A stretch of 39,950 nucleotides of DNA from Anaerolineae bacterium (GTDB taxonomy: Bacteria > Desulfobacterota > Desulfobacteria > Desulfobacterales > ETH-SRB1): positions 1 to 39,950 of the forward strand of contig DATKWZ010000028.1 in NCBI GenBank assembly GCA_035529315.1, read 5' to 3'. Below are positions 15,914 through 26,276 of the stretch, one piece after another. Position 1 is the first letter of the stretch. Every line of letters begins with the position of its first letter. The notes under the pieces were generated by a model that saw nothing but the letters and a program-made list of their open reading frames with translations, had not been told where the DNA came from and searched no databases. Both the position numbers and the translations under genes were made by a program.

Positions 15914-18754
15914 TCAATTTGGCCGCAGAACCTTCTTTAAAAATTGTCCGGTATATGACCCGTTAATATCTGCGATCTGTTCAGGAGTACCGCATCCTAC
16001 AATGTGTCCGCCTTCATCCCCACCTTCAGGACCTAAATCGATAATATGATCGGCGGTCTTTATTACATCCAGGTTATGCTCTATCACAATCACGGTATTC
16101 CCGGATTCCACGAGTCTGTTTAATACAATAAGAAGCTTTTTTATATCATCAACATGGAGTCCTGTAGTTGGTTCATCAAGAATATAGACGGTCCTTCCTG
16201 TGCCTCTTTTGCTAAGCTCCCGCGACAGCTTGATTCGCTGTGCTTCGCCGCCTGACAGAGTTGTAGCCGACTGGCCTATACAAACATATCCAATACCTAC
16301 ATCCACCAGAGTCTTTAGCTTTAACCTGATCTTGCCGATATTTTTAAAAAATTCTAAAGACTGATTCACGGTCATATCAAGTACATCTGCAATATTTTTC
16401 CCCTTATACCTGATTTCAAGTGTCTCCCTGTTATATCTTTTCCCATGACAAACATCACATGCCACATAAACGTCCGGCAAAAAATGCATCTCTATCCTTA
16501 TGATTCCGTCACCATTGCAGGCTTCGCATCTGCCCCCCTTAACATTAAAGCTAAAGCGACCCGACTTGTAACCCCTTATACGAGCCTCGGCGGTTCTGGC
16601 AAAAAGCTCCCTTATATAAGTAAAAATACCTGTATATGTTCCGGGATTTGAGCGAGGGGTTCTCCCTATTGGAGACTGGTCAATATTAATCACCTTGTCA
16701 ATATATTCCAGACCCGCCATGCTAACATGTCTGCCTGCGGATATTCTTGCACAATACAGCCGCTGAGACAGGGCCCTGTATAAGGTCTCCAGCACCAGCG
16801 TTGATTTGCCTGAACCTGATACCCCTGTTACACATATAAAACATCCAAGAGGAAACTCTACATCAATATTTTTGAGATTGTTCTCTGATGCGCCCTTTAT
16901 GATAAGTTGCCTTTTCTGCCCGGAACGCCGCACACACGGAATTTCAATACGCTTTCGCCCTGAAAGGTATTGGCCGGTCAAGGAATTTTTATCCTTTAAA
17001 AGCGCTTCTGGCGATCCGGCAAAGACTACTTTACCCCCTTTAACCCCTGCGCCCGGCCCCATATCGACAACATAATCGGCGGAAAGTATGGTCTCTTCAT
17101 CATGTTCTACAACAAGCACCGTATTACCAAGATCACGCATCTGCAAAAGGGTTTCCAAAAGGCGTTGATTGTCTCTCTGGTGCAGGCCTATGCTCGGTTC
17201 ATCAAGAACATAAAGAACACCGGTCAACTTTGACCCGATCTGTGTTGCCAGTCGTATTCTCTGACTCTCTCCACCGGAAAGCGTAAAAGCGGACCTGTCA
17301 AGGGTAAGATAGGAAAGCCCGACATTTTCAAGAAAACCAAGCCGTTCAATTATCTCTTTTAGAATCCTTCCTGCAATTATCTCTTTCTTGCCGATTAGTT
17401 TTAATTCTTTAAAAAAAGTATTTGCCTTTGACACTGAAAGGGCCGTGACTTCAGAAATTGTAAGCCCGCCCACCTTAACAGAGCTGCTTGCTTTATTCAG
17501 CTTAGATCCCATGCATTCAGGGCAGGAACGGAAATTCATATAACGCCTGATATCTTCTCTGGACTGAAATGAATCCGTCTCCATATAACGGCGTTCTAAT
17601 TTTGGCATAATTCCTTCAAAGGTTTTATGGTAGACAATGCGACGATTATTCTGTTCAAAATAGAATCTTATATGTTCATCCCCTGATCCATAAAGAAGAA
17701 TATCTTTAAAGCTCTGAGGAAGATCCTTGTAGGGCGTATATATGTCAACCCCATAGTGCATGGTTAAAGCATCTAAGAATTCGGCAAAATGCACGCTATT
17801 CCTGTTGGCCCACAGTGAAACAGCCCCTTCTCTTAAAGAAAGTTCATGGTTTGGAATTACAAGGTCAGGATCGAATTCAGTAGTTGAGCCAAGACCATTG
17901 CATTTTGGGCAGGCCCCCTGAGGAGAATTAAAAGAAAAACCGGCTGGTGTAAACTCAGGATAGCTTATTTGACAGTTGACACATGCCGCCTTTTCGCTGA
18001 ATAAAATCGGTTTGCTGACAATGCCTGGCTTTAAGCCTGATACATCAATTGTCACAAGACCATCTGATTGTGACATGGCCAGCTCTAAAGAATCAGCCAG
18101 CCTGTTTCTCATATTATCCTTTACAACCAGCCTGTCCACGATCACATCTATGTCATGCTTTTTGTTTTTATCCAGCCCTCCCGCATCTTCGATCTCCATG
18201 GTCTCACCGTCAATGCGTACCCTTGCGAAACCTTCCTTTTTAAGTTGCTTTAAAAGCTTTTCATGCGTTCCTTTCCGGCCGGATATTATGGGGGATAAAA
18301 TAATAATCCTGGTTCCCTGGTCCAGAGACATAACCCTGTCCACGATCTGATCCAGTGCCTGGGAGGTAATGGGCTGTCCGCATTTATAACAATGGGGGGT
18401 GCCGGCCCTGGCAAAAAGGAGGCGGAGATAATCATATATTTCCGTAACCGTTCCAACGGTTGATCGGGGATTATGGCCGGCTGTTTTCTGCTCAATAGCA
18501 ATGGCCGGTGACAGGCCTTCTATCAAATCAACATCCGGCTTTTCCAGACGCTCTAAGAACTGGCGCGCATATGTGGAAAGTGATTCAACATATCTTCGCT
18601 GTCCTTCAGCATAAAGTGTATCAAAAGCAAGTGTTGACTTACCCGATCCTGACAGACCGGTTACAACCACCAACCTGTTGCGAGGCAATTCAACATCAAT
18701 ATTCTTCAAGTTATGCTGTCTTGCGCCACGGATAATTATTTTTTCATGGTTCAT
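15914..18754 (-). CDS. uvrA: Excinuclease ABC subunit A
   Basis: A 946-aa nucleotide-excision repair ATPase that scans for bulky lesions with UvrB. Two ABC ATPase halves are visible: Walker [21 protein letters not shown] near the N-terminus and [16 protein letters not shown] in the second half, signatures [12 protein letters not shown] and [12 protein letters not shown], and zinc ligands in [15 protein letters not shown] with [10 protein letters not shown]. Full length for the family. It shares four bases (ATGA) with the end of pdxA, so they are one transcript. Confidence 0.97.
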   Translation of the reverse strand: MNHEKIIIRGARQHNLKNIDVELPRNRLVVVTGLSGSGKSTLAFDTLYAEGQRRYVESLSTYARQFLERLEKPDVDLIEGLSPAIAIEQKTAGHNPRSTVGTVTEIYDYLRLLFARAGTPHCYKCGQPITSQALDQIVDRVMSLDQGTRIIILSPIISGRKGTHEKLLKQLKKEGFARVRIDGETMEIEDAGGLDKNKKHDIDVIVDRLVVKDNMRNRLADSLELAMSQSDGLVTIDVSGLKPGIVSKPILFSEKAACVNCQISYPEFTPAGFSFNSPQGACPKCNGLGSTTEFDPDLVIPNHELSLREGAVSLWANRNSVHFAEFLDALTMHYGVDIYTPYKDLPQSFKDILLYGSGDEHIRFYFEQNNRRIVYHKTFEGIMPKLERRYMETDSFQSREDIRRYMNFRSCPECMGSKLNKASSSVKVGGLTISEVTALSVSKANTFFKELKLIGKKEIIAGRILKEIIERLGFLENVGLSYLTLDRSAFTLSGGESQRIRLATQIGSKLTGVLYVLDEPSIGLHQRDNQRLLETLLQMRDLGNTVLVVEHDEETILSADYVVDMGPGAGVKGGKVVFAGSPEALLKDKNSLTGQYLSGRKRIEIPCVRRSGQKRQLIIKGASENNLKNIDVEFPLGCFICVTGVSGSGKSTLVLETLYRALSQRLYCARISAGRHVSMAGLEYIDKVINIDQSPIGRTPRSNPGTYTGIFTYIRELFARTAEARIRGYKSGRFSFNVKGGRCEACNGDGIIRIEMHFLPDVYVACDVCHGKRYNRETLEIRYKGKNIADVLDMTVNQSLEFFKNIGKIRLKLKTLVDVGIGYVCIGQSATTLSGGEAQRIKLSRELSKRGTGRTVYILDEPTTGLHVDDIKKLLIVLNRLVESGNTVIVIEHNLDVIKTADHIIDLGPEGGDEGGHIVGCGTPEQIADINGSYTGQFLKKVLRPN

Positions 18755-19779
18755 AAAATATTCTGACTACTTCTTTTTTGCGAAATAACGGCTTGGTGTA
18801 TTGCCATATTTATTGCGGCGATAAGACTGCCGTGATCCGCCTTGCCGGTTCCGGCAATATCGTAAGCCGTCCCATGGTCAACAGAGGTTCTTATTACAGG
18901 GAGGCCAAGCGTCGTATTAACACCATCGGTAAAATGTATCATCTTAAAAGGGATCAGCCCCTGATCATGATACATGCATACTACGGCATCGTAATAACCT
19001 TTTGCGGCATGATAAAATATTGTATCAGGCGGAAAAGGCCCTGAAACATCAATCCCTTGCTTTCTTGCGCAATTGACGGCCGGAATAATAATATTTTCCT
19101 CTTCATCTCCGAACATGCCCCCTTCCCCGGCATGTGGATTCAGCCCGGCAACAGCAATGCGCGGGTTTTCAAGTCCAAAACGTTCATATAACGCATCACG
19201 GGCGATTGATATTGTTCGCACTATTTTTTCCCTGGAAAGAATTGAGGGAACATCCTTTAAGGGAACATGGATGGTCACAAGTATCACGCGAAGTTTATCA
19301 CCTGCAAGCATCATGGCAAAATCATCGGTCTTAGTGCGCTCAGCAAGAAGCTCGGTATGTCCGTTGTAAGCATAACCTGCAATCCGCATGGCCATCTTGT
19401 TTATCGGGCAGGTAACAATAGCCGCTATACTGCCGCAGGTTGCCAGATCAATTGCTCTTATTATATAGCCTACCATTGCCTTGCCTGTCTGCGCCGTGGG
19501 CTTACCCCAACATGTGTTTTCAGGATCACATTGAAAAACAGATAAAAGATCGATAGAGCCGCATTTATATTGGCCGGAATCAGGTGTATCTATTGTCTTG
19601 ATATTAAGACCGGTTTTAGCGCATTTTTTTGCCGCCTCCAGCCTCTGAGCATCTCCGATCACAAGCGGCCTGCACGCTTTATAAACAGCGGGCTCGCAAA
19701 GTGCTGTCACGATAATCTCAGGGCCGATGCCGACAGGATCGCCCATTGTAATGCCGATAATTGGTCGATAATCTTTCAT
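18751..19779 (-). CDS. pdxA: 4-hydroxythreonine-4-phosphate dehydrogenase
   Basis: A 342-aa enzyme of pyridoxal phosphate synthesis (DXP-dependent route). It opens [17 protein letters not shown] and has the three metal-binding histidines in [22 protein letters not shown] and [10 protein letters not shown]. Family length is about 330. It lies upstream of uvrA with a four-base overlap, a pairing seen in other Desulfobacterota as far as I recall. The start has no strong ribosome binding site. Confidence 0.95.
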   Translation of the reverse strand: MKDYRPIIGITMGDPVGIGPEIIVTALCEPAVYKACRPLVIGDAQRLEAAKKCAKTGLNIKTIDTPDSGQYKCGSIDLLSVFQCDPENTCWGKPTAQTGKAMVGYIIRAIDLATCGSIAAIVTCPINKMAMRIAGYAYNGHTELLAERTKTDDFAMMLAGDKLRVILVTIHVPLKDVPSILSREKIVRTISIARDALYERFGLENPRIAVAGLNPHAGEGGMFGDEEENIIIPAVNCARKQGIDVSGPFPPDTIFYHAAKGYYDAVVCMYHDQGLIPFKMIHFTDGVNTTLGLPVIRTSVDHGTAYDIAGTGKADHGSLIAAINMAIHQAVISQKRSSQNIL

Positions 19780-19941
19780 AGGAATAAGCTTGAAGAGTTT
19801 AAAATTAATAAGAATATATCAAACAAAGATTAATTGTAAAGGTGAATTGTTCTACCTTCCTTCTCGAACAATATCCACTATTTCTTAAGTCGTAATATTG
19901 GCTTTAATTGATGGGATATTTAAGGGTGAAAAAGCGATCTT

Positions 19942-20385
19942 TTAGCGGGTCTTCAATTGGTCGGCAACCGATTGATTAAGTGATTTTTGGGCCTCTATGA
20001 GCATTTTGTATTTTGATTCAATTTTTTCCAAATTTTTCGACAAAACCGCCTTCAATAAATCTCCCTCCATTTCAGCAACATCAATTCTTTCATAATAGTC
20101 CATAGTCTCTTTGAGATGAGCGATAACGATCTTGCCTGTCAGGACTGGGTGGTTGTTCGTTACATTTGCATCCTCAAATCTTGTTCCATGTTCAAGCTCA
20201 ACCTCTAAACCTTTTCGGAAAGCCTCAAGGGGAATATTCATTCCCTGGGTATTCACAATATTGAGGATCGTGGATGCTTCTTCTCCTGAAACAGTTGGAT
20301 CACTGATTTCGGACCAGTCACGCAAGCCGATTTCACTGCAGACTCGTTTTACTTCATCAACACTTACATACTCCGGCAATTTCAT
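19942..20385 (-). CDS. DUF5661 family protein
   Basis: A 147-aa soluble protein. The segment VELEHGTRFEDANVTNNHP, followed by VLTGKIVIAHLKE and DYYERID, matches my memory of DUF5661, a family of unknown function whose core includes an ExxHG and a TGKIALAHL-like motif. The C-terminal 40 residues are helical and charged. The ATG at 20385 lies after GGAGG with ideal spacing; an in-frame TTG 15 bases upstream is less likely. It is flanked by gaps on both sides, so it may be a single-gene unit. Confidence 0.75.
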   Translation of the reverse strand: MKLPEYVSVDEVKRVCSEIGLRDWSEISDPTVSGEEASTILNIVNTQGMNIPLEAFRKGLEVELEHGTRFEDANVTNNHPVLTGKIVIAHLKETMDYYERIDVAEMEGDLLKAVLSKNLEKIESKYKMLIEAQKSLNQSVADQLKTR

Positions 20386-20564
20386 GATTTCCTCCTTCAA
20401 TTTTGTTAACGCTTTTTTATCATAAGCAGAAACTCTTTATTTAGCAATGATAATCGTATGTTGTATAGAATCTTCTTTGTCAATTATAAGATAATGACAG
20501 GTTATTATGGGGTGCGGGCGATATTAAAAGGAAGCTGGGATTGAGGCTAACCTACATCTTAAAA

Positions 20565-20604
20565 TAAAAAAGCCCGGTCAGAATTTGACTGGGCTTGATT
20601 TTTT
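20565..20604 (-). terminator. Terminator downstream of tRNA-Asn
   Basis: AGCCCGGTCA (20571-20580) pairs with TGACTGGGCT (20586-20595), with a five-base loop and a run of T on the minus strand (AAAAAA at 20565-20570 on the plus strand). It is placed just past the tRNA 3' end. Confidence 0.85.
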
Positions 20605-20680
20605 TGGCTCCCCAGCACGGACTCGAACCGCGGACTTAGTGGTTAACAGCCACTCGCTCTGCCAACTGAGCTACTGGGGA
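20605..20680 (-). tRNA. tRNA-Asn (GTT)
   Basis: Reading the minus strand from 20680, the acceptor TCCCCAG pairs with CTGGGGA before G-CCA. The D-arm is GCTCAGTTGGCAGAGC. The anticodon stem AGTGG/CCACT encloses CTGTTAA with anticodon GTT (Asn), and the T-arm has GGTTCGAGTCC. CCA is encoded. The fold is complete, 76 bases with CCA. Confidence 0.95.
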
Positions 20681-20709
20681 TTAGTTTATGCTAAATGTTA
20701 CAAGTAGTT

Positions 20710-20768
20710 AATGCCCTCTGCCAATTGAGCGGCAGCGAAATCCCGCTTTAGCAGAGCTACTGCGGTCT
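20710..20768 (-). pseudogene. tRNA 5'-half remnant with internal insertion
   Basis: On the minus strand GACCGCAGTAGCTC is followed by about 23 extra bases and then GCTCAATTGGCAGAGGGC, which is a typical tRNA D-arm (GCTCAATTGGCAGAG). GCTC is duplicated on either side of the insert. The part resembles the 5' half of the tRNA-Asn 30 bases away, with different acceptor bases. No anticodon arm or T-arm follows, so it is not a working tRNA. Confidence 0.55.
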
Positions 20769-20897
20769 TAACAGATTTTAAGTAATAAAGAGTCAAATTA
20801 AAGTCAAGAAAAATCTTAAATACACAACAATTCTAAGCGCTCTTCGTGTGCTTCGTGATGAACAACCGGCTGTAATTAGGATTGCTGCCAATTCATA

Positions 20898-22685
20898 TCA
20901 GAATAAAATCTTTTTTACCTTTAATGACAGCTCATCAAGCTGGCCTTTGCCGGCTTCGGAAGGCGCATTTGTTAAAAGGCATGCTGCTTTTTGCGTCTTT
21001 GGAAATGCTATAACATCCCGGATAGAGGGTTGCCCGCATAAAATCATGACCAGCCTGTCAAAACCAAAAGCAATGCCTCCATGTGGCGGCGCGCCGGAAT
21101 CGAGAGCTGAAAGCAAAAATCCGAATTTTTCCTCATAGGTTTTTCGATCCATATTCAGGGCTTCAAATACCTTTTCCTGCATATCCCTTTGATGGATACG
21201 GAGGCTTCCCCCTCCGATCTCAGAACCGTTTAGAACAAGATCGTAGGCGCGTGATTTAACAGCAAGAGGGTTTGTGCTCAGCGATTCAAAATCTTCTTCA
21301 AATGGGGCTGTAAATGGATGGTGCAGAGACTGATACCTTTTTTCTGTTTCATCATATTCCAGCAGAGGGAAGTGTGTAACCCACATAAACCTGAATTCCT
21401 TTTCATTTACCAGGCCAAGCCTCTTCCCAAGCTGGTTTCTTAGCTGTCCAAGGGCTTCATTTGTTATCTTAGGGTTATCAGCAATAAAAAAGACCAGATC
21501 TCCCGGCTCAATCGCCAGACGCTGAGCCAGCTTTTCTTTTTCTTTGTCGGTAAAAAATTTTGCTATCGGAGACTGCCACTTATCTTCTCTGATCTTTATC
21601 CAGGCCAGTCCCTTAGCCCTGTAAATGGCGACGAGTTCAGTAAGATCGTCGATCTCCTTTCGTGAAAAATCAACGCAACCCTTTGCATTCAAAGCCTTAA
21701 CTATTCCCCCTTTTTCCACAACGCTTGAAAAGGTTTTAAATTCTGAATCTTTTACAATATCTGAGACATCTTTCAGCTCAAGGTTAAACCTGGTATCCGG
21801 TTTATCAAGACCAAAACGGGAAATCGCATCTGCATATCTAATACGGGGGAATGGAATTTCAATTTCCATATCAAGAACATCTTGAAAAAGATTTTTTATC
21901 ATACCCTCAGAGATGCCCATAATATCATCTTCACCCACAAAGGACATTTCGAAATCTATCTGTGTGAATTCAGGCTGACGGTCGGCCCTGAGATCCTCAT
22001 CCCTGAAGCACCGGACAACCTGATAATAACGGTCAAACCCTGATATCATCAAAAGCTGCTTAAATATCTGAGGTGATTGAGGCAGGGCATAAAACTGCCC
22101 GGGATTTACCCTGCTGGGGACAAGATAATCCCTTGCCCCTTCCGGTGTGCTGCGCGTTAAAAAAGGGGTTTCAATCTCAAGAAAACCATTGGCATTCAAA
22201 TACCGGCGCACCGAGGCGGAAGCCTTGTGCCTTAAAATAATATTTTTTTGCAACTGAGGACGTCGCAGGTCGATATGACGGTATTTCAGACGGATACTTT
22301 CCGAAACATCAATCTTTTCCTCAATTAAAAACGGAGGTGTTTGGGCTGTATTTAATATTTTCAGCTCAGCAACCGTAATTTCAACTTCGCCGGTCCGTAA
22401 ACCCGTATTGACCATGCCTTCAGGTCTTGGATCAACAACTCCACGCACACCAATGACATATTCACCCCTGATAGCATGAGCCTTTTCATGAACATCTTTA
22501 TCCGTTGCAGGATTAAAGACAACCTGAGTAAGGCCTTCTCTGTCCCGCAAATCTACAAAAATAACCCCTCCATGATCTCTCCTGCGCTGCACCCATCCCA
22601 TAAGCACAACCTCTTTGCCGATGTGTTTGGCATTAAGTTCGCCGCAGTTATGGGTGCTTCTCATTTCTCCAAGTAAATCCGTCAA
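20898..22685 (-). CDS. aspS: Aspartyl-tRNA synthetase
   Basis: A 595-aa class II synthetase of the bacterial type. The N-terminal OB-fold has GWVQRRRDHGGVIFVDLRDREG, motif 2 reads CFRDEDLRADRQPEFTQI, and motif 3 is GIAFGFDRLVMIL. The GAD insertion lies in the middle and length is as expected. It charges tRNA-Asp (and may also charge tRNA-Asn if the indirect Asn route is used). The start is TTG at 22685, preceded by AAGGAG eight bases before; the internal ATG at 22664 has poorer spacing. tRNA-Asn lies downstream. Confidence 0.97.
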   Translation of the reverse strand: MTDLLGEMRSTHNCGELNAKHIGKEVVLMGWVQRRRDHGGVIFVDLRDREGLTQVVFNPATDKDVHEKAHAIRGEYVIGVRGVVDPRPEGMVNTGLRTGEVEITVAELKILNTAQTPPFLIEEKIDVSESIRLKYRHIDLRRPQLQKNIILRHKASASVRRYLNANGFLEIETPFLTRSTPEGARDYLVPSRVNPGQFYALPQSPQIFKQLLMISGFDRYYQVVRCFRDEDLRADRQPEFTQIDFEMSFVGEDDIMGISEGMIKNLFQDVLDMEIEIPFPRIRYADAISRFGLDKPDTRFNLELKDVSDIVKDSEFKTFSSVVEKGGIVKALNAKGCVDFSRKEIDDLTELVAIYRAKGLAWIKIREDKWQSPIAKFFTDKEKEKLAQRLAIEPGDLVFFIADNPKITNEALGQLRNQLGKRLGLVNEKEFRFMWVTHFPLLEYDETEKRYQSLHHPFTAPFEEDFESLSTNPLAVKSRAYDLVLNGSEIGGGSLRIHQRDMQEKVFEALNMDRKTYEEKFGFLLSALDSGAPPHGGIAFGFDRLVMILCGQPSIRDVIAFPKTQKAACLLTNAPSEAGKGQLDELSLKVKKILF

Positions 22686-22807
22686 TTACTTAACTCCTTT
22701 CAGTAAATATCTCACGCAAAGGCGCAAAAGTTGTCTTTAACCCTAATTGAGCGAAAAAATAATTTATTTGATTAGATGTTGTTACTTTTTGTTTTCTTAC
22801 GGGTTCA

Positions 22808-24070
22808 TCAATATTGCAAATTAATTTTATCTTTAACAGTTTTAATCAAATCATCCAGAGGAACTGATAATTGCTCTTTGGTAGTCATATCCCGTAAAAT
22901 AACCGCTTTTTCTTCAAGCTCTTTTTCCCCGATAATCAGCACATGTTTTGCGCCAAGCCTGTCCGCCCGTTTCATCTGGCTTTTTAAGCTTTTACCGGTA
23001 AAGTCAAGCTCTGCGATTATCCCTTCAAGACCAAAAGCGCAGGCCCAGTCAAAGGCCATTGACATGCTCTTTTCACCCAGGGCTGCTATAAATATGTCCG
23101 GATTTTGCGCAAAATCTTTTGCTTTAAGATCGGTTACTTCAACAAACCTGTCCAGGCCTATTGCAAAACCTACTGCAGGCTGATCAGGCCCGCCAAGAGT
23201 CTTGACAAGGCTATCATACCTGCCGCCTCCGGCAACGGCATTTTGCGCCCCTAACAACCCTGTCTTTATCTCAAAGGTTGTTCTGGTATAATAGTCAAGC
23301 CCTCTTACCAGGCGCTTGTCAACTTCAAATAAAACCTTAAATTTTTCAAGGGCATTCTTTACAGCCTCGAAATGTCTGCTGCATTCAGGGCATAGATGGT
23401 CGAGTATGGAAGGCGCATCAGCCATAGCCGAACAACATGAAGGAACCTTGCAATCAAGCACCCTTAAAGGGTTCCGTTTTCTCCTTCTTCTGCAATCCGA
23501 ACAAAGTTCTTCTTTTACCGCAGACAAAAACACGGAAAGAGCCTCTTTGAACTCAGGGCGGCATATTGGGCAGCCTAGTGAATTTATATGTGCTTTAACT
23601 TCGGTAGCCGACAGCCTTTTAAAGAATACCGCAAGAATGAAGATGAGCTGGGCATCAATGAGGGGTGAATCAATCCCGAATACCTCGGCATTAATCTGGT
23701 AAAACTGCCTGTACCTTCCTTTTTGAGGTCTTTCCCTCCGAAACATCGGGCCAATGGTATAAAATTTTTGGACCGGATCTTTTGCATACAGTTTGTGCTG
23801 GATATAAGAGCGCACAACAGATGCGGTCGCTTCCGGCCTGAGAGTAATAAGATCCCCGTTTCTATCTGGAAAGGTATACATCTCCTTTTCCACAATATCT
23901 GTATCCTCTCCGATACTTCTTGCAAAAAGCTCGGCATGTTCCAAAATCGGAACGCGTATCTCCTTAAAGCCAAAGCTCTCTAAAAGTGAACGTGCCGTCT
24001 TTTCTATATGCTGCCAAAGTTCGACCTCTCCCGGCAGAATGTCTTTAAAACCTCTAATTAACTGCATCAT
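22808..24070 (-). CDS. hisS: Histidyl-tRNA synthetase
   Basis: A 420-aa class II synthetase. It opens with IRGFKDILPGE, motif 2 is FRRERPQKGRYRQFYQINAE, the histidine-A box is VRGLDYYTRTTFEI and motif 3 is AVGFAIGLDRFVEV. A Cys-rich insertion (CSDCRRRR through CCSA and LCPECSRHF, about residues 190-230) sits between motif 2 and the His box, seen in several bacterial HisRS. A C-terminal anticodon domain follows. The start is one of two adjacent ATGs at 24070/24067. There is a 122-base gap before aspS. Confidence 0.95.
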   Translation of the reverse strand: MMQLIRGFKDILPGEVELWQHIEKTARSLLESFGFKEIRVPILEHAELFARSIGEDTDIVEKEMYTFPDRNGDLITLRPEATASVVRSYIQHKLYAKDPVQKFYTIGPMFRRERPQKGRYRQFYQINAEVFGIDSPLIDAQLIFILAVFFKRLSATEVKAHINSLGCPICRPEFKEALSVFLSAVKEELCSDCRRRRKRNPLRVLDCKVPSCCSAMADAPSILDHLCPECSRHFEAVKNALEKFKVLFEVDKRLVRGLDYYTRTTFEIKTGLLGAQNAVAGGGRYDSLVKTLGGPDQPAVGFAIGLDRFVEVTDLKAKDFAQNPDIFIAALGEKSMSMAFDWACAFGLEGIIAELDFTGKSLKSQMKRADRLGAKHVLIIGEKELEEKAVILRDMTTKEQLSVPLDDLIKTVKDKINLQY

Positions 24071-24218
24071 GTTTCAGCGCCGATCCCTTTATAGTTTAAT
24101 ATTTTAGCCTATCCCAGCAATCGTTGCTTAGTCAATACCAATGTTTTGCCAAAATCCACCGCCTAAAAAAGATATGAATATTGGGGTCGTTAGAAAGGGG
24201 GGTTGAAATTGCGCGTTT

Positions 24219-24320
24219 TTAGTCTTTCAGGAACAAAAATTGATCGGCGATCAGTTTTTGGCCTCTATTGGCCGCACGACTGACAGCGGATTTGCTCAGG
24301 CCGAGAGGTACTTGTTGATA
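24219..24320 (-). pseudogene. C-terminal fragment of a Y1/REP-associated transposase-like protein
   Basis: The minus strand reads YQQVPLGLSKSAVSRAANRG, then QKLIADQFLFLKD and a stop. LGLSKSAVSRAANRGQ is a DnaA-C-like helix-turn-helix of the kind that ends Y1 (HUH) REP-associated transposases, where a line such as LGMSxSAVSRAVKRG is usual. It is cut at its 5' side by a stop, and no catalytic HUH or Tyr domain is present. The family call is from one short motif. Confidence 0.5.
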
Positions 24321-24363
24321 TTATAAATTAATTTGTATATTCAAGAGAAAAATCTGTGTAATC

Positions 24364-24486
24364 TGAGACCTTTGAATTTTGTCATTTCGATGAGTGTCAA
24401 CGACGAGAAATCCTAATGATTCAAGTTCATTAAGATTTCTCCCTACGGTCGAAATAACAGATAACGATGGTTTTTCAAAGGTCTCA
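24364..24486. repeat. REP/MITE-like inverted-repeat element
   Basis: TGAGACCTTTGAA (24364-24376) is exactly inverted at TTCAAAGGTCTCA (24474-24486). Inside, GTCATTTCGATGAGTG through GACGAGAAATC (24381-24412) is inverted relative to GATTTCTCCC through CGAAATAAC (24433-24458). The inner part is a variant of the palindrome at 514-544. It ends about 26 bases before the next gene, so it lies in its leader or promoter. Confidence 0.75.
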
Positions 24487-24512
24487 ATCTGTGGATTAAA
24501 AAAGTATACGGA

Positions 24513-25364
24513 ATGCAAAAAAATAAACCTGATGATAGAAAATATTTGTTATTTGCCGAGAAGATCGAGCAGATTTTTAAGCATGATTTTGTCTTAAGTG
24601 ATGACATTATTCACTATATTGATTCCACTTTTTTAAGTCCTTCTATAAATGAACTTGAAGAAATTATCAATGACGAACACAACTGCGAAAGGGATTCCCT
24701 GATTGAGCTGTTATTTTTTCCTGATGAGTCAATGCAAATTAAACTTGAAGAATTTCTTGAAAGCGAAGATTTTAAAAAGGAGGATGAAGAAAAAGTATTA
24801 AGTTATATTTTAGATAAAAAATTATTAACAACAATACGTTTCCCTGAGAGCAAAGACTCATTAAAGCTTTTTCTCCCAAAATCGTCTGCAATGCAATTCC
24901 TTTCCCGTCTTAATATTTCAAGAAAACCGGATAAAAGGCTTATTAAAGCAATAGACGAATTTGTCTCCGATAAATTTAGAACCTCTGTTAAGGTGAGGTT
25001 GAGAAACGCCAGGTTTGAATTTACTGAAAATAAAATTATGTTTCTGCGCTCTTTTTTTCAAAAATTAAAAGTTGAAGACAATTATTTTTTCAAATGTCTG
25101 GATTTCATGCTGGACTTTTTTGACGAAATTAAAGATGACAAAAATATATTGCAGTCCCTTTTAGATAAAAAGGAATTATATTTTCAAAACCTTCAAAAAG
25201 CATCGGGGTTTGAGGAGCTGCTGAATAAAAACAACATGGAGACATTGATATCCCGTGGAGTAAGAATCCCGCACATCAGCAAAGAGGATGCAATGCATAA
25301 CATAGTAATAATAGACACAATCATTTTCGCGGTTTATGGTAAACAATATAACTTAAAATCTTAG
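24513..25364 (+). CDS. Hypothetical protein, unrecognised
   Basis: A 283-aa soluble, strongly charged and probably all-helical protein; I recognise no family. It has a high Lys/Glu/Asp content, several leucine-rich amphipathic stretches (FLRSFFQKLKV, LDFMLDFFDEIKD) and no signal peptide, membrane segment, metal motif or P-loop. Codon use resembles the AT-rich neighbours. The start is ATG at 24513; an ATG downstream would remove the N-terminal charged part. It is followed by the EamA gene after about 28 bases, which may be co-transcribed. Confidence 0.7.
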   Translation: MQKNKPDDRKYLLFAEKIEQIFKHDFVLSDDIIHYIDSTFLSPSINELEEIINDEHNCERDSLIELLFFPDESMQIKLEEFLESEDFKKEDEEKVLSYILDKKLLTTIRFPESKDSLKLFLPKSSAMQFLSRLNISRKPDKRLIKAIDEFVSDKFRTSVKVRLRNARFEFTENKIMFLRSFFQKLKVEDNYFFKCLDFMLDFFDEIKDDKNILQSLLDKKELYFQNLQKASGFEELLNKNNMETLISRGVRIPHISKEDAMHNIVIIDTIIFAVYGKQYNLKS

Positions 25365-25392
25365 TTTTTTGCCGCAAGTCATATTTTGAGAG

Positions 25393-26268
25393 GTGGAATA
25401 CTTGTTTTGGTTTATTCTTGCCATTGCTACAGCATTTTGTGTAGCCACCGGCGACGCTTTGACAAAGAAGTTTTTTGGCGGGTTTTCGCCTTATGATATG
25501 GCGGTTGCCTCTTCTATTTATAGCCTTCCGTTTTTGATTATATATATTTTCTTTATTCCCATTCCACAAATAGACAGTGTGTTCTGGTGGGTTGCAATCG
25601 TTTTGATCCCTTTGGATGTCTTTGCTTTTTATCTCTACATGAAGGCCATAAAGATTTCGCCTCTTTCTATCTCAATTCCGTTTTTGTCATTTACACCGGT
25701 TTTTATGATATTAACGGGTTTTATTGTTCTTGGAGAAGTGCCTAACGGTTGGGGAATTATAGGTATAGGTTTTGTTGTGGCCGGCAGTTATTTATTAAAT
25801 GTCACACAGGTAAAGTATGGCTATTTTGCTCCATTCAAGGCTGTTCTCAGGGAGCCGGGTTCCATTCTGATGCTGGTGGTTGCATTTATATATTCTTTTT
25901 TAGCTGTTTTGGGGAAAAAGGCAATCCAGCATTCTTCTCCGCTTTTTTTCGGTTTTTTTTTCCTGGCAGCTTTTGATGTAACCATTTTGATCTTATTTCC
26001 TTTTCTTAAAAAAATTAAGTGGAGAGACATATTAAAAATACCGGCAAAAGGATTTGCTGTCGGTTTGATGCTCTTTCTGCATGTATTATTCCACTCCCTT
26101 GCAATCAGTATGGTCGAAGCGGTTTATATGATTGCTGTAAAGCGCATGAGTATTCTTTTTAGTGTAGGCTATGGCTGGGTTTTATTTAAAGAAACCGATA
26201 TGGGCGCGAGGATGCTTGGGGCGTTATTTATGTTTGCGGGGGTGGTATTCATTATATTGTTAGGCTGA
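25393..26268 (+). CDS. EamA/DMT-superfamily transporter
   Basis: A 291-aa membrane protein with ten hydrophobic helices in two repeated halves. The first helix is FWFILAIATAFCVATGDALT, and a middle MTGFIVLGE-like segment (LTGFIVLGEVPNGWG) is typical of EamA proteins. They move small metabolites such as amino acids, purines or solutes across the inner membrane; the substrate cannot be inferred. The start is GTG at 25393. It is followed after eight bases by a truncated secreted ORF. Confidence 0.88.
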   Translation: MEYLFWFILAIATAFCVATGDALTKKFFGGFSPYDMAVASSIYSLPFLIIYIFFIPIPQIDSVFWWVAIVLIPLDVFAFYLYMKAIKISPLSISIPFLSFTPVFMILTGFIVLGEVPNGWGIIGIGFVVAGSYLLNVTQVKYGYFAPFKAVLREPGSILMLVVAFIYSFLAVLGKKAIQHSSPLFFGFFFLAAFDVTILILFPFLKKIKWRDILKIPAKGFAVGLMLFLHVLFHSLAISMVEAVYMIAVKRMSILFSVGYGWVLFKETDMGARMLGALFMFAGVVFIILLG

Positions 26269-26276
26269 AGCTCCCT

